31,935 bases of DNA from Pelargonium cotyledonis (Eukaryota > Streptophyta > Magnoliopsida > Geraniales > Geraniaceae), in contig JAYMTA010000301.1 in assembly GCA_036897625.1 (NCBI GenBank), forward strand, positions 1 to 31,935. Direction: 5' to 3'. Below are positions 21,280 through 31,935 of this stretch, one piece after another. Numbering within the stretch: position 1 is the first letter of the stretch; every line of letters begins with the position of its first letter. Made by a program: the position numbers and the translations under genes. Below the pieces are notes generated by a model that saw nothing but the letters and a program-made list of their open reading frames with translations, searched no databases and had not been told where the DNA came from.

Positions 21280-24200
21280 ATGGCAGTTTTCTCTCAGTCT
21301 TGCTTCAAATTCACTCCCGTTGTTCGGAATCCTCTCCGGACCGACTTCACCACCACCACCACCACCGATGCCTGGAGGCGAACCACCACCAACAACAACT
21401 TCGTCGTGCTCTCCTCGCACTCCAACCCCAAAATGCTCAACTCTTATCGCAGCGCGCGCTACAGACAGTCCCTGCCCCCTTACTGTGATGATGATGATGA
21501 TTCTGACCTAGACGATGGTGATTCGGACCTAGATGAAGAAGACGAGTCAGATGATGATCTGTACTCTGATGTGAGCCTTCGTCTTCCTTTTCACCTTCTA
21601 ACTCATTTTCATTTCAACTCACATATGGCTTTCTTGCTTGCGCCAAGACTATCTTTTGTTCTATAGTTGATTTCTGAAGCTGAATTGCTTTCACTATTCT
21701 ATTTTTTTTCATTTTTTTGGCATACTGGATTGTTTTGCATGGTTGAAGCATTTTACTGTATGTTAAATTGAACAATGAGAACATCTCTCATCAAACTATA
21801 CTCATTTAGCACTAAAGCATAACCTTATAGTCCTATCTTTACTGAAAATTAAGCTTCAGTTATTCATAATCTGTTTTTCCATTTTTAAAAGTAGAATATA
21901 TATTGCATCGCCATTTAGCAGGGTTACTAGGGATTTGGTCTTTTTCTAGGGTGGGGTATCAGTATATGTATTTTTGTTCTTGACTAATTAACCAATTCCT
22001 AAATGCTAGAGTATATCCTTAAGAAATCCCACTTACTCATGAATTAATCTTGAATTGGGATCTTTTGCGTAGAGAAGCTAGAATATAGGAGCTAATTATA
22101 TAATAATTGTTACCTTGTCCCAAAATTAGTGTGTTGCTTCCTATTTTGAGAAGAATTAAGGAAATTTAAGTTAGTGTTGTATATTTCCTCATGTACCTTA
22201 TGGGCATGTGTTGCAACAAACTAAAATAATACTAACAAACTTATAATAATGCTATTATTGGTAAATCATGCATAACTAACTTCTTATAAAAGTAAAAAGG
22301 ACACTCTTTTTGTGACAAATTCATTAGAAACAAGACACTCATTTTGGGGCGGCGGGAGTACTACTTAAGGAACCCTCCTATCTAACTACTGCCTTAGGCT
22401 TTACTCAGACACAAAGGATCTAAGTAGTGACTTGTCTACATGTATTCAGTTTTATTGTTACTTGGTTGAATTCTATTTGACTGTAGAGTGTCACCAGGAT
22501 GAATATTCCGAACTTGATGAGGATATGAAGACAAATAAGTCAGCAAAAGTCATGGAAAGGAGACAAGGTACACATTCAAGTACTTAGTATTAATCCTTTA
22601 TTTTTTGTGGGGAGAGGCCGGAGGGGGTTGGTGAGGAAGGGAAGGAAAGATCAACTATATAAACTATTTTTCTTTTCTTTCTTTTTTTTTCTTTTTGCAG
22701 GAAAACAGGGAAACCCAGAAAAGGATCAGGTAATGAAATCATTACAATCTAAAGGAAGCCTCAGTTTCAACAAAGACCATTTCGATGTCAAAAACAAAAA
22801 CAAAAACCAGTTTCTGGATACTGATATTGAAGAACTGTCTACTGCTTCAGAAAGATCAAAGGTAATGGGTTCTTTTGACATGAGTGTTTGATGAAGGGTA
22901 ATAATTGAGCATATTCTGAGCTGCCTATGATGGTACTAACGGGAGTATATGTTTACTCATTGTAGATGGAAGCAAGGAAACTTATTGGAAATAAATATCC
23001 AAAAATGCTAGAAGAAATAGATATGGATGCAAAATGGATTCCTCTTCTTGATTATCTGAGCTCATTTGGACTTAAGGAATCACATTTCATTCAAATGTAT
23101 GACAGGAACATGCTTTGCCTACAATACAATGTTGTTTCTGCACAAGAAAGATTGGATTTCTTAATGAGTGTTGGCGTTAAACATAGAGACATTAGAAGAA
23201 TACTTCTGAGGCAGCCACAGATTTTAGGATATACAGTGGAGAACAATCTAAAACCCCATGTCAAATTTTTGGCAGATTTGGGTATACCAAGTTCTAAAAT
23301 AGGGCAGATAATTGCTAATTCTCCATCCCTATTTTCTTATAGTGTTGAAAACTCATTGAAACCCACAGTGAGGTACTTAGTTGAAGAGGTAGGCATTAAA
23401 GAAACTTTTTTAGGTAAAGTTGTGCAGCTGAGCCCTCAAATCCTTGTTCAGCGAATTGACATAACATGGAATGCCCGTTATACATTTCTTTCAAAGGAGT
23501 TGGGAGCACCCAAAGATAGTATAGTGAAGATGGTAACAAAACATCCTCAATTCCTTCATTACAGTATTGAAGATGGATTGCTGCCTAGAATTAATTTTCT
23601 GAGGAGTATTGGGATGTGCGATGCTGACATTTTGAAAGTCCTGACTAGCCTTACACAGGTCAGCTATCTTTACGTGCCGACACTGAACATATGAAGTTTA
23701 TAATGTAACTATTTTATAGGGATTTATCATGTTTATTTCTCATTGAAGTTGTGCAGCCTATATGTGCGTCTGTATGCAGTTCTTCTTTCAAATTACTATG
23801 TTTTTCTTTTTCTGCTGAAGAGTGTTAATGTTCTACAAGGCCTAGATGATGTTCTTTCAAATTATTTTTTTCTTTTTCTGCTGAAGAGTTCTAATGTTCT
23901 ACTAGGCTTAGATGAAGGAAGATTATATGCTTAGTTTTACCATTTGATCTTGGAATAATTTGATTTCTTTTATTTTTATCACAAAAATATTACTTTATCT
24001 ATATGTTCTGATGGGATGTGCTGGTTGTGAGTGGCAGGTATTATCTTTGTCACTAGAGGATAACCTGAAGCCTAAATATAGGTATTTGGTTAATGAGCTA
24101 AACAACAAGGTTCAGTCCTTGAACAAATATCCTACATACTTGAGCTTGTCCTTGGACCAAAGAATTCGCCCTCGTCATCAGTTTTTGGTTTCCTTGAAGA

Positions 24201-24355
24201 AAGTTCCTAAAGGGCCATTTCCTCTCAGTTCATTGGTTCCAACTGATGAAAGCTTCTGTCAGCAGTGGGCTGGGACTAGTTTGGATACATATTTGGAATT
24301 TCGTCAAAAATTACTATTAAGCAAGTTTGCAAAGAAATATGAAAGAAAAAGATGA
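21280..24355 (+). CDS. mTERF9: Chloroplast mTERF protein, mTERF9-like
   Basis: Five exons (21280-21570, 22489-22567, 22701-22861, 22966-23658, 24038-24355) join in frame to 513 aa. mTERF proteins are helical-repeat nucleic-acid-binding proteins of organelles; mTERF9 acts in chloroplast gene expression and ribosome assembly. The N-terminus (1-50) looks like a transit peptide. Residues 69-97 are almost all Asp, Glu and Ser. The mTERF repeats run from about 200 to 460 with the recurring leucine/proline pattern (LLRQPQILGY, IANSPSLFSYSVENSLKP, VVQLSPQILV, VTKHPQFLHYSI). The end includes LSLSLDQRIRPRHQFLV and ESFCQQWAGTSLDTYLEFRQ, matching Arabidopsis mTERF9 (At5g55580) as I remember it. The exon 2 acceptor must be the second AG (22487-22488) to keep the frame. 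Confidence 0.92.
22105..22360. mobile_element. Stowaway-like MITE in mTERF9 intron 1
   Basis: The ends are imperfect inverted repeats. The left reads GTCCCAAAATTAGTGTGTTG from about 22117. The right, on the minus strand, reads CTCCCGCCGCCCCAAAATGA from 22358, close to the CTCCCTCCGTCC terminus of Stowaway elements, and is followed by TA (22359-22360). About 255 bp, AT rich, non-coding. It lies wholly inside the 918-bp intron 21571-22488. The left boundary is approximate. Confidence 0.6.
23783..23916. repeat. Tandem duplication in mTERF9 intron 4
   Basis: Two diverged copies with a 69-bp period start at 23783 and 23852. Shared blocks are TTCTTTCAAATTA, TTTTTCTGCTGAAGAGT, TAATGTTCTAC and TAGATGA. 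The duplication is within the intron 23659-24037 and does not touch the splice sites. Confidence 0.85.
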
Positions 24356-26169
24356 CGTGTTGCACTATTGTTGGTTCTTAAGTAATATTGACCCAAGTGT
24401 TCGGAAAGGGCTGAGTAACTATCAGCTTAACATAATATTCAGAAGATTTTGGGTTGAACCTCTGGTTTTCTAACTAGTATAATAACTCACTGGTAAGCCA
24501 ATTACTTCATCCGTTTTATGGTATTTTTAGTAGACTGATTTAGTTATTCGCTACATTTGAATTGCTTCATGACTAAGTGCCTTAATATGCAGACGCTACT
24601 CCAAGTTTTGCATACGCAGTTGACACCTATATATTCAGTTGAAAGTATGATATAGTGCCATAATCTACACAGAAGCTGCTCTATTTTGTTCCAACTGTTA
24701 TTTGTTGGCTCCCAGTTGCAGACAAGCCATGGGGAGTGTACTGTTGGTGATTGCAAAGGCAAAGACATTCAAGGCAAAGTTTTAATCTTAAGGTCAGTTT
24801 ATAGTCATTGAGCAATAAATTAATTGCAGGTGAATGTAAATACAAATAGCTTGTAGCTTAAAAGTGGCTCAGCAGGAAGAGAACATGCTAAACTCTTACT
24901 TATGTTATGCTCCTTTGTAACCAGCTAATAGCCTAATAGATGACAATACTCTTTTTATAAAAAAAAAAAAATTGGTAGTATATATAATCATAATATGGAA
25001 TTATCCCTATTTCATGCAATAGGGATTACCCTAGCTTTTGCATTAGATTTTAGTGTCTAAAGTAACAACACTTGTGGGATCATGAGCAGAAATGTTTTAC
25101 TAAGGTGTTTATCTAGAGATCTTTATGTATATTACTAATGATAATTTTTTTGCTATTCAATGTTTTCCAGAACAGTTGCAGGTGTGCCTTGTGTTTGTGA
25201 GTCATCAAGAGGATTACTTGAAGTTTCAAATTAGCTATTAATCAGCCAAGAAGGTATAAATGCAAGTTTTGTAGCCTCGTAGACTCTACCATACCTCCTT
25301 GTATACTAATTTTGTTTTCAAGTTCTAAATCACGGTTTTGTTTTTTATATGTGCGTTTGTTTGTTGGGCAACCTCAGGAGTAAGCCTATGAGGGTCCGAA
25401 TCAGTATACGACTACCATTCATGTTAAGTTGTTTACCTTTGCCTTTTTGTTGCCTGAATGCTGAAGTAATCTAATGTATTTGCTATTTTTTCATTTGTAT
25501 CTATGACATGATTTGTTTTCCAAAAATGTTTATTTTTGTTACAATTACGATCTTTGTTAGAATGTGCTAGTGTCGTATTTGTCTTAAAACGAGTGTCTTG
25601 ATCGTTAAGTGAGTATTGTGTTTTACTTAAAAAGGTAAATTTTTTGGTGAGATTGAATTCAGTCTGTTATTGACATATTGTTACGATATGTTATAATTAG
25701 GGATTTGTATCATATTAGAAAGTATAACTATAAATTAGTTAGTTTCATTTTTGTTATCATACTCTTTCTTTGGATACAAATCAGTAGTCATAAACTCTTT
25801 TACATGGGTTCTAGTCTTCTAGAGTTAATATTGATTTACGCATTGGGCAATTATTTTGCTCCACCTGTCGACTTCAGCCACTTGTCAAAAATTATGTAAA
25901 CGAGGGGTGCCAATTTAAATGACCATCGATTGTGCATAGCTCGTCGACAAAAGAAAAATGTGAGAATTGCACATGAGGTTGGTGTTGAAGTAGGTAATAA
26001 AGTCATATTTGATAAATATAAGTGAGTGAGCTACATAAATTTCGATTATTAATAAGGTTGATGTTTTACTTGTGAAATATCCAAGTCATTATATGTAGTC
26101 TAGTATTATAATTTAATAGTAAATGTCAATACCAAAGTTTCAGAGGGAGGGAACAAGAATTGTGTGAAA
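24356..26169. other. mTERF9 3' flank and intergenic DNA
   Basis: The first few hundred bases are probably mTERF9 3' UTR. After that there is a run of A near 24959-24971 and AT-rich sequence. No gene or named element could be supported. Confidence 0.45.
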
Positions 26170-26189
26170 TAGTTGAGACTATTATTCAA

Positions 26190-26875
26190 TTTTTCAAAAA
26201 GTTATTGGCAATGCTCCAGTGGCGTATAGTAGTGCTGACCAATGTCGATAATAAATTTCGAGACATTTTAACAGCTCCTCCAATATAGTAAGAAGTTTTG
26301 CGTTTGAATTCACGAAGGTATCAATCAGTCGACAACACACATGATAAGGTATATACATTTTCTTTGCGATGAGTGACGATAAAAATGTGAGATCACCCTC
26401 TTTAGAGACCATGCCAAACTCTTGTTGAGCAACAATATTGAATATTTCAAACCAAACATGGGAAGACTGTTTAAGTCCATAAAGACGATGCTAAGTTTGC
26501 CGACAAACTAGACCTCTTTAATTTTGATTAACAAAACAAGTCTGCTACAATTTTCTCCTGAAGAAAGATAACCTTAATATCAAGTTGGTAAAGAGGATAA
26601 TATCGCATGACCACAAATGTTGTAAAGAGACGAAATGAAATAATCTTTACAAGTAGGGAGAAGTTGTCTCCATAGTTTAAGATAAAAACATGAGTATAAC
26701 CTTTAGCCATTATTCAACGTGCTTTAAGGCGGTCTACTTAACCATATAAACTCACGGGCATCCAATAGTGTACTTTTCTAGAGGAAGAGAACCTGGCTCC
26801 AGAGTTCCCTATGACTCCAAAACCGACATTTAATCAACAATTGTGTTGCTTCTTCATGCTTCTAAAAGCTCATCA
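26190..26875 (-). pseudogene. Decayed Ty1/Copia reverse-transcriptase fragment
   Basis: Read on the minus strand from about 26870 downward, pieces of a Copia pol polyprotein appear in order but in shifting frames. First comes a WxL/TIGCPWVY-like block broken by stops, then MAKGYT and YGDNFS with YQLDIK (26528-26710), then YGLKQS and WFEIFN, then QQEFGM (26194-26470). The position expected for the YVDD catalytic motif reads as an unrelated YHVCC, and at least three frame breaks or stops interrupt it. No LTRs, integrase or gag were found nearby. It is an inactive relic. Confidence 0.8.
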
Positions 26876-27704
26876 CCGTTAGATTTAAGAGCAAACACAA
26901 TAGATAAAGCAGATACATATGCATTATAAGAAAAGAGACGAACAATGGTATATAATTGAAAAATATATAACTATATTGGTGCAATATTATATTTTGTAAA
27001 TAATAAAATAAGATACTCATTTTACAACGTAACATTAATGTTTCAATGGTGAGTATCCTCTAGATTCATTAATTAGTTGGTATATTTGAGTTAGAACAAT
27101 GTTCACCCATAATAATAATGATAACAATTACATATGGCTATACCTTGTGTTCCAACCAAGACAAGAATGGTATGGAATTACAATGATTGGTGTAAGATTC
27201 CAGGCTGTTTAATTTGGAACATTCTTCTTGCACAATGCTGAGATCAGTGATGCAATTTTTAGCTTGTAATGGCATTTTTGTCACAAATTAGAAGCATTTT
27301 TTTTTTTTTGTTAAGACTTGAAAATTGGGTTGGCAGATCACTTTCATTTGCTTGTTTCCCCGAAAATCTCGGGTTTAAAAATGTTGGTGTAGCTACAACA
27401 ATTGCAGAATATAAGTATATAATAGTGAATTGGTATTGTCTCTGTCACAAGAATCATATCAATCAAACCAAATGCAAACACAGAATGAGACAAAAATGAA
27501 GCAATGCAATGCAGCTGTGGCTGATATTGCTCTACTACATTGATATTTTGTGTGTTGCTTATGGGTGTCATTTTGTGGAAATTGACTGCACATTATCTTC
27601 TCCATATCTGGTCATTGAAGGTCTGCCATAAGTATAAGGTGGTGGTGACTTGTTGGACAGCCAAGATTATCTACACTGATTCCTATCCTAACTATCCACA
27701 GTTT
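26876..27704. other. Intergenic DNA, nothing recognised
   Basis: AT-rich sequence with a T run at 27299-27310. Short open frames at 27269-27770 have no family resemblance. No gene is supported. Confidence 0.4.
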
Positions 27705-27736
27705 GGGATGGGGATGGGGATGGGGATGGGGATGGG
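27705..27736 (+). repeat. (GGGGAT)n repeat with G-quadruplex potential
   Basis: Six runs of three to four G are separated by AT, within 32 bp. Four or more closely spaced G runs with short loops fit the G-quadruplex rule. The repeat ends 10 bp before the target-site duplication of the SINE at 27757. Confidence 0.9.
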
Positions 27737-27756
27737 CCACCAGCTCTGCATATCTT

Positions 27757-27964
27757 TTTTTCCGGTTTAAACCATGAGGTTCCTGAGCAAATCCGTAAAT
27801 TTTCGGTTGGCACCTTTATGTCATTTGTCACCCAGACTAATCTTTATTCGAGGGTAAGTCACAGTTGAAATTCATCCCTCTCCCTAGGATGTGTTAAGCA
27901 GGGATCGAATGTAAGCGTTCTTCACAATCATGCAGTCTGTGTAGTCGACTGCGCCACAACCCTT
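27757..27964 (-). mobile_element. tRNA-derived SINE, copy 2, with perfect 10-bp target-site duplication
   Basis: On the minus strand the element begins GGGTTGTGGCGCAGTCG near 27962. It has box A-like and box B-like segments (box B-like TTCGATCCC, around 27901-27908), a body with AACTGTGACTTA and GCCAACCG, and a short A tail at 27757-27762. The 10-bp TGCATATCTT is found on both sides (27747-27756 and 27965-27974), a clean target-site duplication. It belongs to the same family as the copy at 1313-1533 and is better preserved. Confidence 0.85.
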
Positions 27965-27974
27965 TGCATATCTT

Positions 27975-28710
27975 AAATTTATGCTTCATTACCAATGACA
28001 AGCTCCAATATAGAGGTATTTGCATAAAATAAATGCACATCTTTTGGACCACATGTCACTCAATGTATGTCTCCAATGCCACTAAGGGTGAGAGCTTTTA
28101 TGTTCTCTGTTTCCTATTCCTATCATCTTGACACCATCACATGCATGGCATGGAGGATGAGGAGGCTCAACATTTCCAGTAATGTACTCCAATTCCAAAG
28201 CAACAGATAAGCAAAAATATCTGACTTTAATGAACTTGTATGTAATTAAGCTGGTAACAGATGATGTTATTGATAAACTATTGGTGCTTAGTGTAACAGA
28301 GATTCTAAACATGTTTTGAAACTCTCTGGACACAGCATTATGTTCAAGTTCACCTCCTTCCGCTAAAATGGCTGTATATTACATGTCTCCATCTCTCTAA
28401 AGATGGTGGTGATATCCAGGACCCTTGTGCCTACTCTGTGCTTGTTGTTAACTTGAAAATACTTCTTCTATGTATCATATTGTTCTTTGCTTTGCTTTGC
28501 TACTTCCTTCCACCTGAGTAACATGGAGGATGCTTCTGCTGTTTCTTTTTCTTTTTTCTTTACTTCTTTACGCTGGTATGTACTTGCAGGAAACTTTGAT
28601 TAACCATGAATGAGTTGAGGGGAAAAAAAAGGTATAGGTCAAATAAGAGGTATTACGTCGCCTTCGAACCAGTACTAACTCTATAGTTCTTCTCCGGTGC
28701 TGCTGATGAC
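27975..28710. other. Intergenic DNA before the CCCH gene's 3' end
   Basis: Probably includes the CCCH gene's 3' UTR near 28400-28710. No other feature is supported; the minus-strand frame at 28082-28333 shows no motif. Confidence 0.45.
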
Positions 28711-31709
28711 CTATATGACTGTGGAGATCGGTGATGCAAACGGGCTCTCTGGCAGATTAAGTCCTTGAATGCTAATAAAATAGAAACACGGGACGCAGGT
28801 CAGAAATGCAACAAATGGCATAACAAAATATGATCTTGTTAGTCCTACGTCTTGACGATGTAAGACACTGATTACATACTCACAAAGAAAGCAGAAGACA
28901 CTGATTACATACTCACAAAGAAAGCAGATTACTGTGATGTTTGGAACCTCGGTTCAATAATTGAATGTATGCAATCTCAGCTCAATAATGCAGAAGGGAA
29001 AGCTTTCAACTAACAATTATTGATAAAGCTTAACAAAGGATTGAGATGATTGTGTAAAAAACGTATGGCGCATAGAAGATGCAAGACCATGTGCTCTACC
29101 AGGCTGGAAGGGTGTGGGCAAAGTATGCATTGGTCGAAAAATGCAAAAGATATATAGTATAACTGATTTCTGCTTTTTCTTGTGAACAATAAATGCCAAA
29201 AACTGGTATTGTATGAAAACTTAATATCTACCTCTCTTGATCACTGTAGTTGGAGTCAGCATGTCTGATTTTATCGTCGAGCAGTAAATTATAACGTTCT
29301 GCAGATTGGATATTGAAATGATCTGTGGATGTGCAATGAAGCAAAAAAAAAAAAAAGAAGGTGAGGGTTAGAATCTGAAAACGGGAGCTACAACCGAATA
29401 TGCAAGACAGCTATTGACCTTCTGAAACTTTGATCCCATCCATGGAATACCCAAAATAGCGTTGATTAGCTAATGGTTTCCGCGTTAATTGCAGCTCTGC
29501 TAGACGCCTCCTTTCAAGTTCAAGGGCATGTTCTCGTTCCTCCATAAGTTGCTTCCTCAGTAAACGGGAGGTCTCATATCCTCGTGGCACTACAAGAATA
29601 CTAGGAAGAGTAAAAACTCCAAGTATATAAAAAAAGCTTTACAGGCTCCAAATGCATGTTCCACATCAAAGGTGATAAATGAAGAAAAGAGAAGTGTTAG
29701 TGATGACAGCACAACAAGAAAAAAGAAGTTTGATCCACATCCAGCAATACATTGAGGGAATAATTCCATGCAGATGCAGCTCTTGACTAAGAGAATCGAC
29801 TCATTTCTCAGTTTGGAATATGGAGGAGCTAATAACTTACTCGAGTGAAGTTCAGAGTCCATGTCTACATAATGAGGGGGATAAAACATTGGAGATTCAA
29901 TTTTATCCGAGTACTTCCTGAGAGAAAATTAAGGTGCATGTGAGCAAAAGAGGAGATATCAGTATAAGAACTTGAGGCATTACAAACCCTTCCAGAGTTA
30001 ATTCTAGCTAATGCCAAGTTCTAGTTGGAAAAAGCACACTGGTAAACCAGATACCATTAAAAAAATCAAATCCAACAGTAAAAAGACTACAAACAAAACA
30101 AAGAAAGCTCTGCCAAACCTTTTACTTATATAAGAACGAACAACATTCTGTATGCACAATTTAACATTGTAATTCGATAACCAAACTTTTTTCTTCTTTT
30201 TACCCTCTCCAGAACAAAAAAATAAAAACAAAGAAAAAATGTGGATAAGTGACTGACAAAACTACCTGTCTATTAGCTTTGATTTTTCCCGGTAAGGTTT
30301 CACAAGCACACGAGCTCCACAAACAAAATGAGGATTGCCCTTAGCCAAAATTATCTTCACAGTATCTGAACTGACAAAGGTTACAAAGCCAAACATTCGC
30401 TTTTGTTGGCAGGGAATCCTTACATCTTCAACCGGGCCAAAGGTGCTACAGAAAAGGGGAAAAAATAAATCAGAAAACTCTATATACCAGGACTTTCCTT
30501 CTCATGAGTTCTACGACAATATTACCTGAAATAATTGGACACGTCGTCTTCAGTGAAGGTGCTCTCAGCTGGAAATGTAAGATATATTTGTCGAGATCCA
30601 CTAACTATAGGACCAGGGTCACTTCTCTCACTTCGGTTTTCCATGTACTTTGGGGCATCTTCTGCCAAAATTACAGCATGCTGACCATGGGGTCTGCATT
30701 GTAACTACATCAGTGATGTGCTAATACATGAAAGATTGTTGTATAATCAGAAATTTCTGTATAAAAATTATAAACAATTGAACCTGTCAATTAACCGAAT
30801 GCTGTTTTTCAACCGTGCAAGAAGCTTTGTCAAACTATAACCGGTTTTTCCATGTCTTTGACTCTCAGTTTGATACCCTTCTGCCTGAAGAATTTTCCCA
30901 TATTTCTCATAATATATCATCGGCAGAGAGGCGATCGAAACAGGATTGCCTCTTCTTGATTTCAGAATCTCAGTAATTTCCAACTCCAGTTTCTCAAGTG
31001 ACCCTGGTAAAAAAACCTGATCATCACTGAAGGCATCATTTGAATTAGGGCTGAGCATCTGAGAGAAGCACTCTGGAGTAGGATGTCCATGGAAGTACCT
31101 ACAGTTACTTCCATGCTTACAAAATCCCTTCTTGAAGTAATGACACTTCTTAACTGGAAATTCAGAAAGGCTTGAAAACCTCCGGCCTGTTCTTCCACTC
31201 AAATTTCCCAATGCAGCATCCGGGTAGAAGTACTCGTTCGGGAACCCAGGGTTTACTGGATCTAACTGATCCTCTAAGCCCAAGAACTGGGTCTGGTTTT
31301 GCAGTTCAGAGATGATTGAATCCGTATAACTTAACGGAATGAAATCAGAGTTGTGCTTGGTAGGAACTTGGGGGTCCCAGTAAGGAGATGGAACCCGAAA
31401 AGCTCCAGGAGGCGAAACAGGCCATGACGAAACGAAAGGGCTGAACTGCAAGGGAATTTCTGAAACAGGTGCTTGGTTCATGGAAGGTGAGATAGGAGAG
31501 GGTGCAGGTTTCTGGGATAAATGTTGCAGCTCAGTTTTGGCTCTGTAAATTACTTGGTGGATCAAGTTATCTGGAGCAGAAGCCAAACGAATCATTTCTT
31601 TCTCACCATGGTCGTTCAAGAGAAGGCACCCAATAATCTTAGTTGCATTCTCCGGTTCAAGTTTCTGGATTCGATTAAACACAATCCTCGTAGAATCAGA
31701 AAAATCCAT
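28711..31709 (-). CDS. AtC3H46-like CCCH zinc-finger and RRM RNA-binding protein
   Basis: Seven exons on the minus strand (30784-31709, 30526-30693, 30266-30445, 29841-29917, 29419-29589, 29232-29322, 28711-28771) join in frame to 557 aa. The frame opens with GTG at 31712, but the first ATG is at 31709. Domains: an MLLE/PABC-like N-terminus (about 5-55, with [14 protein letters not shown]), a Pro/Ser-rich linker, one CCCH finger of C-X7-C-X5-C-X3-H form (C189, C197, C203, H207), a LOTUS/OST-HTH-like segment (about 238-320), an RRM (344-420; RNP2 IYLTFP, RNP1 KRMFGFVTF), and a charged helix likely to coil (about 453-486, [16 protein letters not shown]). The C-terminus is [12 protein letters not shown]. 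The architecture fits a cytoplasmic mRNA-binding protein of the AtC3H46 family; I infer mRNA regulation, with targets unknown. Confidence 0.9.
28862..28927. repeat. Perfect 2 x 33-bp tandem repeat in CCCH intron 6
   Basis: Two identical 33-bp units, each starting AAGACACTGATTACATACTC, occupy 28862-28894 and 28895-28927. They lie inside the last intron (28772-29231), away from the splice sites. Perfect identity points to a recent event. Confidence 0.95.
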
Positions 31710-31935
31710 CACAAGTAATATCTATGAAAAAACTGCAAATGACATATAGCAGAGAATCAACAAACACTATAAAGAAAAGTTAGATGAAAAATAAAAACAT
31801 GTATCAAAACCATAGTATCTATTGTCTATAACATAACTAGATAAAAACCATAGAACAAGCAAATAAGCACCTTTTAAAAGACCAAAACAATACAAAAATG
31901 AAATTAAGTAAACAGAATAAGCCCTGCAAAATCTA
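31710..31935 (-). promoter_or_regulatory. 5' leader and upstream region of the CCCH gene
   Basis: AT-rich DNA upstream of the start codon. It may contain a leader intron or the promoter, but no element can be fixed and the gene's 5' end may lie beyond the window. Confidence 0.35.

Noticed and set aside
22607-22891. 94-codon frame as an independent gene
   Set aside because: It contains mTERF9 exon 3 plus flanking intron; the splice sites and the downstream protein show it is part of mTERF9.
27540-27770. Frame ending in a Met-Gly repeat
   Set aside because: The repeat is only the GGGGAT microsatellite read in one frame.
29590-29889. 99-codon minus-strand frame
   Set aside because: It covers CCCH exon 4 plus intron sequence read through the donor at 29840, not a separate gene.
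1-31935. Undescribed gene system or cluster
   Set aside because: The confident genes belong to known, unrelated plant families with no shared pathway or cassette layout beyond one divergent pair, so no system is claimed.

Overview
The window is nuclear DNA from a flowering plant, most likely a eudicot. It has long AT-rich intergenic stretches, spliced genes with GT-AG introns of about 0.1 to 2.1 kb, and plant-specific protein families (WRKY, GRAS, chloroplast mTERF, plant CCCH+RRM). It also carries plant repeat debris: tRNA-derived SINEs, Stowaway-like MITEs and a decayed Copia reverse transcriptase. I cannot name the species. No prokaryotic operon, CRISPR array or virus genome is present.

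Layout. 1-174: the 3' tail of an unrecognised gene, with a stop codon near its start. 175-3316: an AT-rich spacer with a MITE, a SINE, a microsatellite and two tandem duplications, one of which duplicates W-box sites upstream of the next gene. 3317-9240 (+): a six-exon group I WRKY factor of 584 aa that looks like WRKY20. 10164-11042 (+): a two-exon, 248-aa member of a plant family with a PARP-like fold, apparently without its usual zinc finger. 11313-12950 (-): a single-coding-exon GRAS regulator of the PAT1 branch, with a likely 1.6-kb intron in its 5' leader. 14800-19477: about 4.7 kb of mostly gene-free DNA holding one possible 76-aa ORF.

19478-20141 (-): a four-exon, 135-aa zinc-ribbon protein, probably chloroplast targeted. 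It is head-to-head with 21280-24355 (+), a five-exon mTERF9-type protein of 513 aa. 24356-28710: a spacer with the Copia fossil, a G-rich hexamer repeat and a second SINE. 28711-31709 (-): a seven-exon, 557-aa AtC3H46-like RNA-binding protein with MLLE-like, CCCH, LOTUS-like and RRM domains.

The genes are independent transcription units, not a pathway. Two are transcription regulators, two probably act in chloroplasts and one probably acts on mRNA. All coding exons were joined by hand at GT-AG sites, and every gene model closes in frame. I did not find a convincing undescribed system. The best leads are the SINE pair with its post-insertion duplication, the duplicated W-box block upstream of the WRKY gene, and the shortened PARP-like protein.
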